NCBI RefSeq assembly: GCF_003402535.2
Contig: NZ_AP025172.1
Location: 248,001 to 312,000 of the forward strand
Length of the DNA stretch: 64,000 nt
Reading direction: 5' to 3'
DNA from: Cupriavidus sp. P-10
GTDB lineage: Bacteria > Pseudomonadota > Gammaproteobacteria > Burkholderiales > Burkholderiaceae
Positions 35,897 to 45,039 of the stretch are shown here, one piece after another (position 1 is the first letter of the stretch; every line of letters begins with the position of its first letter). The translations under genes were made by a program, and so were the position numbers. The notes under the pieces are model-generated. The model worked only from the letters and a program-made list of their open reading frames with translations, was not told the DNA's origin and did no database searches.

Positions 35897-36391
35897 ATGC
35901 AAGCCATCACATCCGTCGCCACAACGCGCACCAGCGAAGCCATCAACAACCACGAGGCATTGCTGCGCTGGTCTCTGGTTGTCGTCTTTCTCTGGTTCGG
36001 CGGGATGAAATTTACCGGCTACGAAGCGCAGGGGATTGCGCCGTTCATCGAGAATAGCCCCTTCATGGCCTGGCTGATCGACGTGTTCGGTGTACGTGGC
36101 GCCAGCGCTGTCATTGGCGTGATGGAACTGTCCACCGCGGTGACGCTGGCCGTCGGCGCCTTCCATCACAGGGTGGCGGTACTTGGTGCAGCCATGTCAT
36201 GCGCGACATACGCGATCACGCTGACGTTCTTTGTCACCACCCCCGGCGTTGCCGAGCCGACTGCTGGCGGGTTTCCGGCGATCTCAGCGCCAATCGGCCA
36301 GTTCCTGCTGAAGGACCTCGTGCTGTTGGCAGCGTCGGCTTCCCTGCTGCGCACGGCGCTGGCACGTTGGCAGGCGGCGCGTTCCCGGTAG
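35897..36391 (+). CDS. DUF417 (YkgB/RclC-like) inner-membrane protein
   Basis: This 164-residue protein has four hydrophobic segments and the family motifs LVVVFLWFGGMKFTGYEAQG, IAPFIENSPFM and PAISAPIGQFLLKDL. E. coli RclC, in this family, protects against reactive chlorine species. GTTGAGGAG precedes the ATG. It lies 148 nt after the AhpD-like gene on the same strand. The AraC regulator, AhpD-like protein and DUF417 together suggest an oxidant or electrophile response unit. Confidence 0.85.
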   Translation: MQAITSVATTRTSEAINNHEALLRWSLVVVFLWFGGMKFTGYEAQGIAPFIENSPFMAWLIDVFGVRGASAVIGVMELSTAVTLAVGAFHHRVAVLGAAMSCATYAITLTFFVTTPGVAEPTAGGFPAISAPIGQFLLKDLVLLAASASLLRTALARWQAARSR

Positions 36392-36675
36392 GATCGCCGT
36401 TGAGTACGTAGCAGTGTTCTGCGGCATGCCGAATCTTGGCCGGCTTCCGACCGACGCGAGCCCACAAGGACGCCGGGGCAGCGGAGGCTATGAGTGTTGA
36501 CGGGCATTAGCCAGGCCTGTCGCTAACATCCATCGTCGAAGCCCATCCAGGCGCCCGCGACCCCTTGCAAGGTACTGGCACAACAGCGTCGGCTCTTTTC
36601 GTCCTGGCCGTTCCGATCTCTGCGCACGCGTGAAGGCGTAGATACCGCGAGTTGGACGCCCGCACGTCGTCTCGC
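36392..36675. other. Short convergent intergenic region
   Basis: No gene or clear terminator is seen between the DUF417 gene and the convergent glycine-zipper gene. Confidence 0.4.
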
Positions 36676-37116
36676 TCAGTCGTCGTGACGATGCTTCTTG
36701 TGGCCTTTATGCTTGCCGGGATTGCCATGCTTGTGATCATCGGCGTAGTTGTTGCGCGACACATTGCCGCCCAGCGCCGATCCGGCCGCGCCGCCAGCAG
36801 CGGCACCAACGATACCGCCAGTGCGGCCGCCCAAGGCATTTCCCGCCGCCGCGCCAGCGCCACCGCCCAGCGCGCCACCCACAATGGCCCCGGTTCGTTC
36901 CTTCTTGTTGGCTGTCACCGCACCGCCCGCGCCGCCTCCCAGCGCGCCGCCGATGACAGCACCGCTGCTGCCTCCCAGCGCTCCGCCGACCGCCGCGCCT
37001 GCGGCACCGCCCAGCCCACCGCCCGCAGCATTTTTCAGGTCTTCAGCCAGTGCCGATGTGGTTGCGGCAGTTAGCAGCAGGGTCAAGCACAGTCCGCGAA
37101 GTGAGTTTTGAGGCAT
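36676..37116 (-). CDS. Exported glycine-zipper protein with His-rich tail
   Basis: The 146-residue protein has a signal peptide (LRGLCLTLLLTAATTSALAE). It then has a long run of Gly/Ala repeats (GGALGG, GGALGGGAG) characteristic of glycine-zipper outer-membrane or periplasmic proteins. The C-terminus is charged and His/Lys-rich (HKHGNPGKHKGHKKHRHDD), which may bind metal. The repeats make the gene highly GC-rich. Function is unknown; such proteins are often envelope-stress or surface components. Confidence 0.8.
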   Translation of the reverse strand: MPQNSLRGLCLTLLLTAATTSALAEDLKNAAGGGLGGAAGAAVGGALGGSSGAVIGGALGGGAGGAVTANKKERTGAIVGGALGGGAGAAAGNALGGRTGGIVGAAAGGAAGSALGGNVSRNNYADDHKHGNPGKHKGHKKHRHDD

Positions 37117-37308
37117 TTTTTCCTTGAGTAGCGAGGGTTGGCAATGAGTCGACGGGAAGTCTACACGCTACACGGGCACGTCCGATTCAGGGATTGCTTG
37201 GCCTTAGTGGGAGCAGCGCGCGATTCGCGAGCGTGCCGATGGGCGTTGTAACAGGCGCGAAGCGCGCTCTTCAGTCTGTGGGGCCGACCAACGCTAGCGG
37301 TTGCTGCA

Positions 37309-37770
37309 TCAATCCCTGTTGCGATCTTTGCCGCGGCCGTGGCCGCCGTCCCAATCATGGTGGCGGCTGCCCTCGTCAGCGCGGTGATTGCTACGACCAT
37401 TACTCCGGTGCTCTCCGCGCTCGCTCCGTCGTTCCCGACCACGATTCTCAGTAAGCTCGTCGCGGTGATGCCATCCTTGTTTTTCGCCGCGGCTTTCGCC
37501 TTGATCTCGACCACGGGTCCAGCTTCGGCTGTCGCCGTTGTTCCAATCCCGGCTTCTGCTTCTCTTCTCGTCCCAGTCGCGGCCTCGATCCCAGCTACCG
37601 TCCCATTTTCGGTTGCCGCCATGGTAGTGGCCGCTGTCCCAGCCAGAGTAGCCACCGCCATAGAGGGGACGTGAGTATCCGCGATGGTAATAGTCGTCTT
37701 CGTAGGGAGCGACGGCGCAGCCGGTAAACAGTGCTGCCGCAGCTACGGTGAGCACGCGAACGGAATGCAT
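37309..37770 (-). CDS. Small lipoprotein rich in Arg, Gly, His and Trp
   Basis: ATG 37770 is chosen because AGGTCATC precedes it and it yields a compact signal with lipobox LFTGC (Cys at residue 18), followed by AVAPYEDDYYHRGYSRP. The rest (total 153 aa) is low-complexity, made of Asp/Arg/Gly/His/Trp repeats (WDRGRDWDEKRSRSRDW). Such proteins recur in Burkholderiales as surface lipoproteins of unknown role. Its neighbour on the same strand is the glycine-zipper protein, 192 nt downstream. Confidence 0.75.
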   Translation of the reverse strand: MHSVRVLTVAAAALFTGCAVAPYEDDYYHRGYSRPLYGGGYSGWDSGHYHGGNRKWDGSWDRGRDWDEKRSRSRDWNNGDSRSWTRGRDQGESRGEKQGWHHRDELTENRGRERRSERGEHRSNGRSNHRADEGSRHHDWDGGHGRGKDRNRD

Positions 37771-37903
37771 GATGACCTGAGTTGGCAAAAGTGCCGCAAG
37801 AATACCGATGGGTACTCCGCTGAGTTGTAAGAAATGGTGTCCACCGAACTCAGCCACGAAGGGTTCTCACAGACAGCCGCGCGATCTCGGCCCGTCGCAC
37901 CCC

Positions 37904-38314
37904 TCACAGCGATTTCAGATACTCGGCCAGGTCGGCAATTTCCTGGTTGGTCAGCCCCAGTCCCTGCTTCGTGTTGTAGGTCTTCACGACATCCGACAAC
38001 GTCGCCGCTGATCCGTCATGAAAGTAGGGGGCGTGTTGCCAGATGCCCCTTAGTGGCGTGGTCCGGTATGGCTTGGTCGCGGAGCGCGAGGCGTAGCTTG
38101 GGGTTTCCGGCTCGGCCATCGAGTCGGCGGACGGGTGCAGGACCGAGTTTGCATCGGCAAATGCCGCGGAGGCCGGAAGGTACGGAGAGACCCCGACCCA
38201 GATTTCGATCGGCGAGGCGGGGATATGATGGCTGACGCGGTCGAAAGAGGCCCGGGATTGAGGCGGGCTACCGTCCGGAACCCAGATCTTTGTCACCTTT
38301 CCGTAAGTAGGCAC
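37904..38314 (-). pseudogene. C-terminal fragment of a di-haem cytochrome c-type protein
   Basis: The frame ends with KPYRTTPLRGIWQHAPYFHD, GSAATLSDVVKTYN and LTNQEIADLAEYLKSL, the C-terminal end of cytochrome c peroxidase-like or thiol-oxidoreductase cytochromes. It contains no CxxCH haem site and no signal peptide, and the 136-codon frame has no good start. The 5' part has been lost. It is almost certainly non-functional. Confidence 0.75.
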
Positions 38315-38507
38315 GTCTAATGGTCAGGAACGGGAGCGAAATCGCCAATATGGACACAAACCGGAATGCCAGGTCCCCCATGATGTCTGCCGTCGATGCC
38401 CACACGGATGCCGAACTGATAGCCCGGGCTGCTCCGTTCGCACTGACGGAGATTCGCCGCCGGAATTTCAACCGGGTCGGTTCACACACTTTACGAAGAG
38501 GAAAATC

Positions 38508-39035
38508 ATGAGAATCGCGAACGTCCTTCTCTCCAGCGCTTTCATCTTCGCGGGCCAGGCAGCAATGGCCCAGGCGGCCGCACCCAATGACGCGCAGATT
38601 GCCTCCATTGTGGTAACGGCGAATCAGGTCGATATCGATGCAGGCAAGCTCGCAGAATCCAAGGGCTCCAACAAGGACGTCAAGGCATTCGGCAAACAGA
38701 TGGTGACGGACCATACCGGTGTCAACAATTCCGCCACCGCGCTTGTCAAGAAACTGAAAGTCACGCCCGAGGACAACCCGACCAGTCAAAGCCTGAAAAC
38801 CGGCGGGGAGCAGAATGTCGAGAAGCTGAAGGGCCTCAAGGGAGCGGAGTTCGATAGCGCCTACATCGATAACGAGGTCAAGTACCACCAGGCCGTGCTC
38901 GATGCCATGGATAAGACATTGATTCCCAGCGCCAAGAACGAAGAGCTGAAAGCACTGCTGGTCAAGGTGCGGCCGGCATTCGTTGCACACCTGGAGCACG
39001 CCAAGAGCATCCAGGCAGCGCTTGCCAGGAAGTAA
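38508..39035 (+). CDS. DUF4142 periplasmic protein
   Basis: This 175-residue secreted protein has a signal peptide (VLLSSAFIFAGQAAMAQ) and the helical DUF4142 domain, with features IDAGKLAESKGSNKDVKAFG, QMVTDHTGVNN and YIDNEVKYHQAVLD. The fold is ferritin-like, but no activity is established. A good ribosome site (AAGAGGAAAATC) precedes the ATG. It lies 18 nt before a cupredoxin gene, so the pair is probably co-transcribed, a pairing that suggests a periplasmic metal or stress role. Confidence 0.88.
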   Translation: MRIANVLLSSAFIFAGQAAMAQAAAPNDAQIASIVVTANQVDIDAGKLAESKGSNKDVKAFGKQMVTDHTGVNNSATALVKKLKVTPEDNPTSQSLKTGGEQNVEKLKGLKGAEFDSAYIDNEVKYHQAVLDAMDKTLIPSAKNEELKALLVKVRPAFVAHLEHAKSIQAALARK

Positions 39036-39053
39036 CCATTGCGCTGACCCACC

Positions 39054-39389
39054 ATGCGAACTCGATCGGCTGCGTTGCTGTTGACGATGGGATTGCTGTT
39101 TGCCGGCCCGGTGCGGAATGTAAGCGCCGGGCCGGTGTCCCACACGGTAATTATGGACGGCATACGGTTTGAGCCGCAGGAGTTGACCGTCAAAGCCGGC
39201 GATGCGGTTGTGTGGATCAACAGGGATCCCTTCCCACATACTGCTACGACAAAAGCCGGAGTCTTCGACTCGAAAACTATCGCGGCGGGCCAGTCATGGA
39301 AATATCGGCCCATCAAGGCCGGAGTCTTCCCCTATGGGCGTTCCCTGCACCCAACGATGGAGGGAACACTGCGGGTTGTGTTTCCATAG
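39054..39389 (+). CDS. Cupredoxin lacking the type-1 copper cysteine
   Basis: The 111-residue exported protein has a signal peptide and a plastocyanin/amicyanin-like fold (MDGIRFEPQELTVKAGDAVVW then INRDPFPHTAT). Expected type-1 ligands in amicyanin are His, then Cys, His and Met spaced three residues apart. Here H62, H99 and M102 are present, but the Cys position (residue 96, in FPYGRSLHPTMEG) is Arg, codon CGT, one T-to-C change from TGT. Copper electron transfer of the blue type is therefore unlikely. It is co-transcribed with the DUF4142 gene. Confidence 0.85.
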   Translation: MRTRSAALLLTMGLLFAGPVRNVSAGPVSHTVIMDGIRFEPQELTVKAGDAVVWINRDPFPHTATTKAGVFDSKTIAAGQSWKYRPIKAGVFPYGRSLHPTMEGTLRVVFP

Positions 39390-39744
39390 AAGGCTGCGAA
39401 TAGAAGTCCGACGGCGTCAGCAGACAGCACACGGCTAGGCTGGAACCGCCCGTTGGATGCGACTGATGTGATTGACAAGGCGGAACGGCGGTGCGGTCCT
39501 CGTTACCCAGGGCCGTCATTCAAGTCCGCGCTACCTCCATCGTCTCTGGCGCAGTATGCTGTTATCGTTGCCCGGCAGTTAACTTGATTTTTCTTGAGCA
39601 CTATTCTCGCGGGCAAGGGCGACTCCATGCCGAATCCGGAAGCTGGTGTTTGGGCACGCCGTACCTGGAGGTGTGGCTTTACGAGCAGTTCTGATCGGCA
39701 ATCTGTACAGATCGAATTTCCAGTCTTTCGCTCCGCCTCCGACA
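39390..39744. other. Intergenic region
   Basis: No gene is recognised. A longer upstream in-frame extension of the transporter (from 39646) is possible but lacks transporter-like sequence. Confidence 0.35.
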
Positions 39745-41031
39745 ATGCCGGCCGCTTTAGATCCCAATGGCCCCAAGGACAATTACCGAACCCTGCTGTA
39801 CTTCGGTTGGCTGACACTATTTGTCCATCTGGCGACGCCGGCCGGTTACCTGATTGATATACAGACGTCGTACCTACTCAAGAATGAGTTGCATGCGACA
39901 GCGACGCAGATCTCGGCATTCCGGCTGATTACCGGCATACCCGTGTATATTGCGTTTGCTTTTGGCCTCGCGCGCGATCATTGGAATCCGCTCGGATTGC
40001 GAGACCGCGGCTTCTTCCTGATTTTCGCTCCCACCACCGCGGCGGCATTCACCTGGATGGCGTTTGCGGGGACTTCATACACGGGACTGGTCGTCGGAAT
40101 GCTGCTGGCAATGCTGTCATCCCGATTTACTGCCGCAGCCTATCAGGGGTTACTCGCACTGGTGGGCCAGGAAAAGCTCATGTCTGGGCGCCTGAGCGCT
40201 TTGTCCAACGTGGTCAGCTCCGTTCCCGTCGTTGCGGGAGCGTTCGCTTCCGGGCTCGTGTCCGATCATCTTGCCCCACAAGAGGCCTTCTTGTTAGTGG
40301 CGATGGTCACGCTGTTGATTGCCGTGTTCGGGCTCTGGAATCCCGCTTCCGTCTTCGGCCATGTGTACGAGAAGCCGCAAGCCGGGAGCGCGGATTTCGT
40401 TGGTAATGTCAGACGGCTAGTGAAGCATAAGGCCGTCTATCCAGCCCTGCTCATCTGCTTTCTGTGGAACTTTGCGCCAGGGTCTGCCACGCCGCTGCAG
40501 TTCTATCTGAGCAATGAGCTAAATGCGTCGGATTCCGTGTATTCATACTACAACGGCATCTTCGCCGCCGCGTTCATCCCGACATTCTTGCTGTACGGCG
40601 TGTTATGCAAGAAGGTATCGCTGAACAAGCTGCTGTGGTGGGGAACGATCGTCGCAGTGCCGCAGATGGTTCCGCTGGCATTCATTCACTCAGCCGATCT
40701 CGCCCTGGTGTTGGCGGCACCGATAGGGCTGATGGGCGGGGTAGCCACGGCAGCATACTTCGATCTTGCGATGCGGTCCTGTCCACCGGGCCTGCAAGGG
40801 ACCTTGATGATGCTGGTCGATGGTGTTCTCGCGCTCTCGGCGCGTGCCGGGGATTTGTTGGGCTCATGGATTTATAACAGCGGCGCAGCGCACGGCTTCA
40901 CGTTGTGTGTGATCGCGACTACCGTGGTGTACGCACTGATTCTCCCTTTGATTCCGCTGACACCGAAAGCATTGATTGCTACCAAGGACGGAGAACCAAA
41001 TTCGGAGGTTGCGGCCGACGGCAATGGTTAG
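39745..41031 (+). CDS. MFS-type transporter, folate-biopterin-like
   Basis: This 428-residue integral membrane protein has about 12 hydrophobic helices. It resembles the folate-biopterin/BT1-like branch of the major facilitator superfamily (DNYRTLLYFGWLTLFVHLAT, FAFGLARDHWNPLG, FLWNFAPGSATPLQFYLSNE). ATG 39745 is preferred because the reading frame before it is not hydrophobic or conserved-looking, although the ribosome site is weak. The substrate is unknown. No neighbour points to a pathway. Confidence 0.75.
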   Translation: MPAALDPNGPKDNYRTLLYFGWLTLFVHLATPAGYLIDIQTSYLLKNELHATATQISAFRLITGIPVYIAFAFGLARDHWNPLGLRDRGFFLIFAPTTAAAFTWMAFAGTSYTGLVVGMLLAMLSSRFTAAAYQGLLALVGQEKLMSGRLSALSNVVSSVPVVAGAFASGLVSDHLAPQEAFLLVAMVTLLIAVFGLWNPASVFGHVYEKPQAGSADFVGNVRRLVKHKAVYPALLICFLWNFAPGSATPLQFYLSNELNASDSVYSYYNGIFAAAFIPTFLLYGVLCKKVSLNKLLWWGTIVAVPQMVPLAFIHSADLALVLAAPIGLMGGVATAAYFDLAMRSCPPGLQGTLMMLVDGVLALSARAGDLLGSWIYNSGAAHGFTLCVIATTVVYALILPLIPLTPKALIATKDGEPNSEVAADGNG

Positions 41032-41105
41032 CGCAGCATACTGGCCAGAAGTGAGCAGCACGGTGAGGATCGTTCTCACTCGCAGTTGACGGACGCCAGC
41101 AATGA

Positions 41106-41711
41106 TCACTGGACCACGTAGCGTCCCGGGCGGTGGTTGGTCGCCAATACAAAGTTGAGGACAACGGCACCGAGAATGGAGAGAGCGACGCGCGGCCATG
41201 GAACGGTCAGGAGAGCCGCTCCGACGACCGCTGCATCCACCGCCATCTGGATATGGCCGGCACGCCAGTTGTGCCGTTCCTGAAGCACGAGAGCAAGGAT
41301 GCCGATACCGCCAAGGCTCGCCTTGTGCCGAAACAGAATCAGGAATCCGTTGCCCAATAGTACGCCTCCCAGGATTGCAGCAAGCGTGGGGTCGAGCGTG
41401 GCGAAGCTGAGGCAGCGTGGCAGCAAGTCGGCTTCGACTGAGAACAACAATACCGCCACAAACGTCCGGAAAGTGAACGTCCCACCCATGAATTTCCATG
41501 CAAGCCAGTAGAAGGGCAGGTTGAAGACGAAGAACGCTACGCTGAACGGCATGCCGCCGAGGTAATGGGCAAGGAATGCCAGACCAGCCGTACCGCCCGA
41601 AAGCAAACCTGCCTGCTTGAACATGGATACTGCCAGTGCGACAAGCAGTGTGCCTATTATCAGTGCCTGCAAGTTCTCTATGGGAGTGTGTTGGGCGATT
41701 GCAGGCTTCAT
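41106..41711 (-). CDS. YitT-family (DUF161) membrane protein
   Basis: This 201-residue protein has about five transmembrane segments and the family's hallmarks: AGLLSGGTAGLAFLAHY, VFNLPFYWLAWK, GNGFLILFRHKASLGGIGIL and the final FVLATNHRPGRYV. It lacks the C-terminal DUF2179 domain of Bacillus homologues, as is usual in proteobacteria. Function is unknown. A possible FNR-type box lies about 105 nt upstream. Confidence 0.87.
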   Translation of the reverse strand: MKPAIAQHTPIENLQALIIGTLLVALAVSMFKQAGLLSGGTAGLAFLAHYLGGMPFSVAFFVFNLPFYWLAWKFMGGTFTFRTFVAVLLFSVEADLLPRCLSFATLDPTLAAILGGVLLGNGFLILFRHKASLGGIGILALVLQERHNWRAGHIQMAVDAAVVGAALLTVPWPRVALSILGAVVLNFVLATNHRPGRYVVQ

Positions 41712-42479
41712 GGCGGAGGGGGGCGAAGATGGCTTCGATACTGCCCATCAAGATAAGTCGGGCGCAAGTCGGACTACGACTGACAAAGTGTAGCGACGCT
41801 GGACGAGCCCTTGCATGATCCTGGTCAAGTGTCAGCCGCCAAGATATGGGTTCGTTCAGCACTGATTTCGTCGTCCAATAGATCTCCGCCGGACTGTCTC
41901 GATGCAAACCGCTGCTACCCGCTCGACTCCTCGCCGGCAAGCGACTCTTGCGAACTCGGCGGCCGGCACTTCCCGACAACCCTGAACGGTCACTCCGTGG
42001 GCTTTGAAATGGACGCCTCTGTTGATCCGATCGCGCCTGCGACCTTCATGTAGAACTTTTGAAAGAGATCGCTCTTCTGGCATCCGCTTCGGTCCGATTT
42101 CCCCGAGCCATGCCACGAATACGCAAGGCGGACAGGCCCTCCCTCAGGTTTGACTCGCATTTGGTGGCCCTGCTTCTGAGTCGCATAGCTATTCCAGGAA
42201 GACGTAGAGGACTTTTGAAACCTGCGACGACGGAATGCGTCTCCGAGCGACATAGCAGGTCCCGACTGCGCCGCTCGTCCCGATGGCCACACTGACTGGT
42301 AAGGCGGCGTCGGTGGCATAGTTGGTGGATCGGCCTTTCATCTGGAGCGAGCGTCGTGAGTAACGGGGATGACCTTAGACGAATCGGGGGCGAGCCGGGA
42401 AAGAGAGAGGGCCGGGATCCGGCCTTACGCGCTATCATCCGGCCATCTGGTCCACAGCAAACGACAGGAGCAGCCAATC
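41712..42479. other. Long intergenic region without a recognised gene
   Basis: ACTACGA occurs at 41773-41779 with a degenerate right half, so it is not counted as a fifth operator. An FNR-like site is at 41815-41828. Two similar stretches begin near 42053 and 42211 (both with ACTTTTGAAA). No coding frame is convincing. Confidence 0.35.
41815..41828 (-). promoter_or_regulatory. Possible FNR/Dnr-type box
   Basis: On the complement the site reads TTGACCAGGATCAT, matching 8 of 10 positions of TTGAT-N4-ATCAA. It could make the YitT gene oxygen-responsive, but a single imperfect match is weak evidence. Confidence 0.3.
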
Positions 42480-43184
42480 ATGCGACACATCGGTCAGACT
42501 GTCTCGTTCATCCGTCCCGACGGCCAGTCGGTCAACGGCTACCTTGCCAGGCCGGATCTCACCGACGGCGCCCCGGCCATCATCGTTGTCCAGGAGTGGT
42601 GGGGGCTGAACAACCAGATTCGCGGCGTGGCCGACCGCCTTGGGCGTGCCGGCTACTACGCGCTGGTGCCGGACCTCTACCGCGGCGCCAGCACGGTCGA
42701 GCAGGAAGAGGCCCACCACCTGATGTCCAAGCTGAACTTCGGTGACGCCGTGGCGCAGGACATCCGCGGCGCCGTGCAGTACCTCGGCACCCTGAGCAGC
42801 CGCATCGGTATCACCGGCTTCTGCATGGGTGGCGCGCTGACGCTGCTGTCGCTGAACGCCATCCCCGAGCTGAAGGCAGGTGTGCCGTTCTACGGCATGC
42901 CGCCGCTGGAAGCCATCGACCCTGCCAATATCAAGGTGCCGGTGCTCGTCCACTCGGCCGCGCAGGACGCGTTCTTTGCGGCCGAGAACTTCGACAAGCT
43001 CGAGGAGAAGCTGCGCGCCGGCGGCGTCGATGCGACGTTCCACCGTTACCTCGCGCACCATGCCTTTGCCAACGAGGAAGCCATCGGCGACGGCCGCATC
43101 GCCGGTACCCAGTACGACGCCGCTTGGGCGCAGGTCGCCTGGGACCGCACACTGACGTTCTTCGCGCGCCACCTCTGGCGCTGA
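42480..43184 (+). CDS. Dienelactone hydrolase-family protein
   Basis: This 234-residue alpha/beta hydrolase has the dienelactone hydrolase triad: nucleophile C115 in GFCMGG, D163 in SAAQDAFF and H194 in LAHHAFANE, with E39 near the nucleophile (VVQEWWGL). ATG 42480 has AGGAG 9-10 nt upstream; the open frame starts earlier at 42369 but that extension is not hydrolase-like. Real dienelactone activity belongs to chloroaromatic degradation, but many family members have other substrates, and no such pathway genes are adjacent. Confidence 0.9.
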   Translation: MRHIGQTVSFIRPDGQSVNGYLARPDLTDGAPAIIVVQEWWGLNNQIRGVADRLGRAGYYALVPDLYRGASTVEQEEAHHLMSKLNFGDAVAQDIRGAVQYLGTLSSRIGITGFCMGGALTLLSLNAIPELKAGVPFYGMPPLEAIDPANIKVPVLVHSAAQDAFFAAENFDKLEEKLRAGGVDATFHRYLAHHAFANEEAIGDGRIAGTQYDAAWAQVAWDRTLTFFARHLWR

Positions 43185-43244
43185 TCATCGCCAGCCGGGA
43201 AGCATCCCGTCTGCGGCCCGGCAAACCGGTCGGCCACGTCGCGC

Positions 43245-43740
43245 TTACGACAGCAACCGCGGTGTCCGCCAGCTTTCCATGTCCCGGACCTGCCGGATGA
43301 GGGCGGCGATTTCGTCCGGGCTTGCTCCTCCGGCAAAGCGGGCCAGGCGCAGCAGCTTTTGCTCGATCTCCTCGTCAGTAAGCGGGTTGACGGGGTCGCC
43401 CTTGGGCATCCGCACGACGGACTCGAGCTCGCGGCCTTCGACCGTGACCACGCGTACCTTGCCGATCCATCGCTGCGGATAGGCGGCATCGACCTCGTTG
43501 TCCAATTTCATCGACACACGGGTGCGGAAGGCCTCGACCTCCGGTGCTGTCCGTATGGCGCCGTAGAGCTACTCGGTGCCTGCGCGGCCATGAATGCATA
43601 CTTTGCGAATCGAGCCGAAGAAGCCTGCCCACGGCAACCGCTGCGGCAAGCGTTCCCACCGTGGCAGTCGTGTGAAAGATGCGATAGTGCGAGCGTCCCA
43701 GGTATTCCGCAACGCGCGCCCCCACTTCAAGACTTGTATC
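43245..43740 (-). pseudogene. MmgE/PrpD-family gene with internal deletion
   Basis: Two in-family pieces survive. The 5' part (about 43625-43740) encodes VGARVAEYLGRSHYRIFHTT then ATVGTLAAAVAVGRLLRLDS from the N-terminal helical domain. The 3' part (43245-43517) encodes MKLDNEVDAAYPQRWIG then KVRVVTVEGRELES, MPKGDPVNPLT and a C-terminal helix, matching the end of 2-methylcitrate dehydratase-like proteins. More than half of the about 450-residue protein is missing between them. Confidence 0.75.
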
Positions 43741-43901
43741 GGTCGATCAAGCGCTTCGTGGTCATCGTACTATCCGTATTTTTCTGGCGGTATGTACAGA
43801 AAATGGCTTATCTATCAATAACTTACAGATTGTCCGACGGCGCGTGATTTATTGCGCCGTCAAAGCCTTGCTACAGGCGGGTCTGCGGTCCGCTACCGCC
43901 G

Positions 43902-44588
43902 ATGACCTATGGCGGACTGTACCTGGCCATCAGCCGCTACTTTCCGCCCAAGCAGCTCGATTACGTCCTTGCCTCGCACGCCGATCCGGATATTGTCGCT
44001 TCGGTCGGCCGCTGGCTAAGCGGCTCCGACTGTCGCGTGGTGATTTCCAGCGTGTGGGCACGCTTTCTCCCGCATTTCTGCCAGGCCGGCAAGACCTCCG
44101 GCCGCATCGAGACCATTTCCGACCAGGGCGCGCACATCCCCCTCGGCCACGGCACGCTGGTGGCCGTGCCAGCGCATTTCCTTCATTCGGAGGGAAACTT
44201 CCAGTTCTACGACCCGGTCAGCAAGATCCTGTTCTCGGGCGACCTGGGCGCGGCTATGACCGGCGCCGACGTGGCCAGCACTACGGTCTCGGACTTCGAC
44301 GCGCATGCGCGCCACATGCTGCCTTTCCACCAGCGCTATATGAGCGGCAACCGCGCTTGCCGACTGTGGGCCGCCATGGCGCGGACGCTCGATATCGACT
44401 GGATCGTTCCCCAACACGGACCATCGTTTTGCGGCAAGGAGATGGTGGCGCGCTTCATCGACTGGGTCGAAGGCCTGTCATGCGGGCTGGATTTACTGAC
44501 TCAGAAGAACTATCGCGTGCCACCGGCCGGCGCCACGACGCTTGCGCTCGCGAAACTCCAGTGCCCCGATGAGACCGTTTCGGAATAA
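43902..44588 (+). CDS. Metallo-beta-lactamase-fold protein (ODP/FprA-like), N-terminus shortened
   Basis: The 228-residue frame resembles the oxygen-binding diiron domain of flavodiiron-type MBL proteins. Likely metal ligands are in LASHADPDIVAS (H-x-D-x-D), HFLHSEGN, LFSGDLGA and PQHGPSF. The beginning (MTYGGLYLAISRYF) corresponds to a point some 30-50 residues into homologues, and upstream in-frame sequence has no start and no similarity. It lies next to a deleted PrpD gene, so a deletion probably removed the true N-terminus. Activity is doubtful. Confidence 0.65.
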   Translation: MTYGGLYLAISRYFPPKQLDYVLASHADPDIVASVGRWLSGSDCRVVISSVWARFLPHFCQAGKTSGRIETISDQGAHIPLGHGTLVAVPAHFLHSEGNFQFYDPVSKILFSGDLGAAMTGADVASTTVSDFDAHARHMLPFHQRYMSGNRACRLWAAMARTLDIDWIVPQHGPSFCGKEMVARFIDWVEGLSCGLDLLTQKNYRVPPAGATTLALAKLQCPDETVSE

Positions 44589-45039
44589 TCGAGAACGCGC
44601 TTATCCCGTGCCGCCGCTGGTACGCGGAATTATGCCGTCACGCCTTCGGTTTGATAGCCGTTTTCCAACTCTAAAATAGCGCCTGGGATGAGATGCCGAT
44701 TACCAGTTTATCTGTGAGATCGTAGGCCATGCCGAAGTATAAATGGACGGATCCCGACCCACGGGGCTGACTTATCGGCACCGGCGAGCTGGAGTGCTAC
44801 CATTAAACATAACGCCCGTAGGGCGAACTTTGCCTGGACATTGCCTGCCGCGGCAAAGCTGGAATGTCCGATTTGGCCGAGACATGCCAGACCCGGCAGG
44901 GTGGACTCAATCCCGGCTGGGGCGTCAATTGCACATTAGTCCCTCCTGGAACCGCATCCCGGCAGGGCGGCAGACCGACTACGATGTTGTTGTGGCATCC
45001 TTGCTGTTGGATAACAAAAAAAGCAGGGTTGGGGTCAAC
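44589..45039. other. Intergenic region with small hairpin
   Basis: CGCCC-GTA-GGGCG (44813-44825) forms a 5-bp hairpin without a T-run. A 13-codon frame from 44730 (MPKYKWTDPDPRG) may be a gene scrap. No complete gene is present. Confidence 0.35.

Noticed and set aside
41773..41795. Fifth copy of the Rrf2-type palindrome
   Set aside because: The left arm ACTACGA is exact, but the right arm fits only with altered spacing and mismatches.
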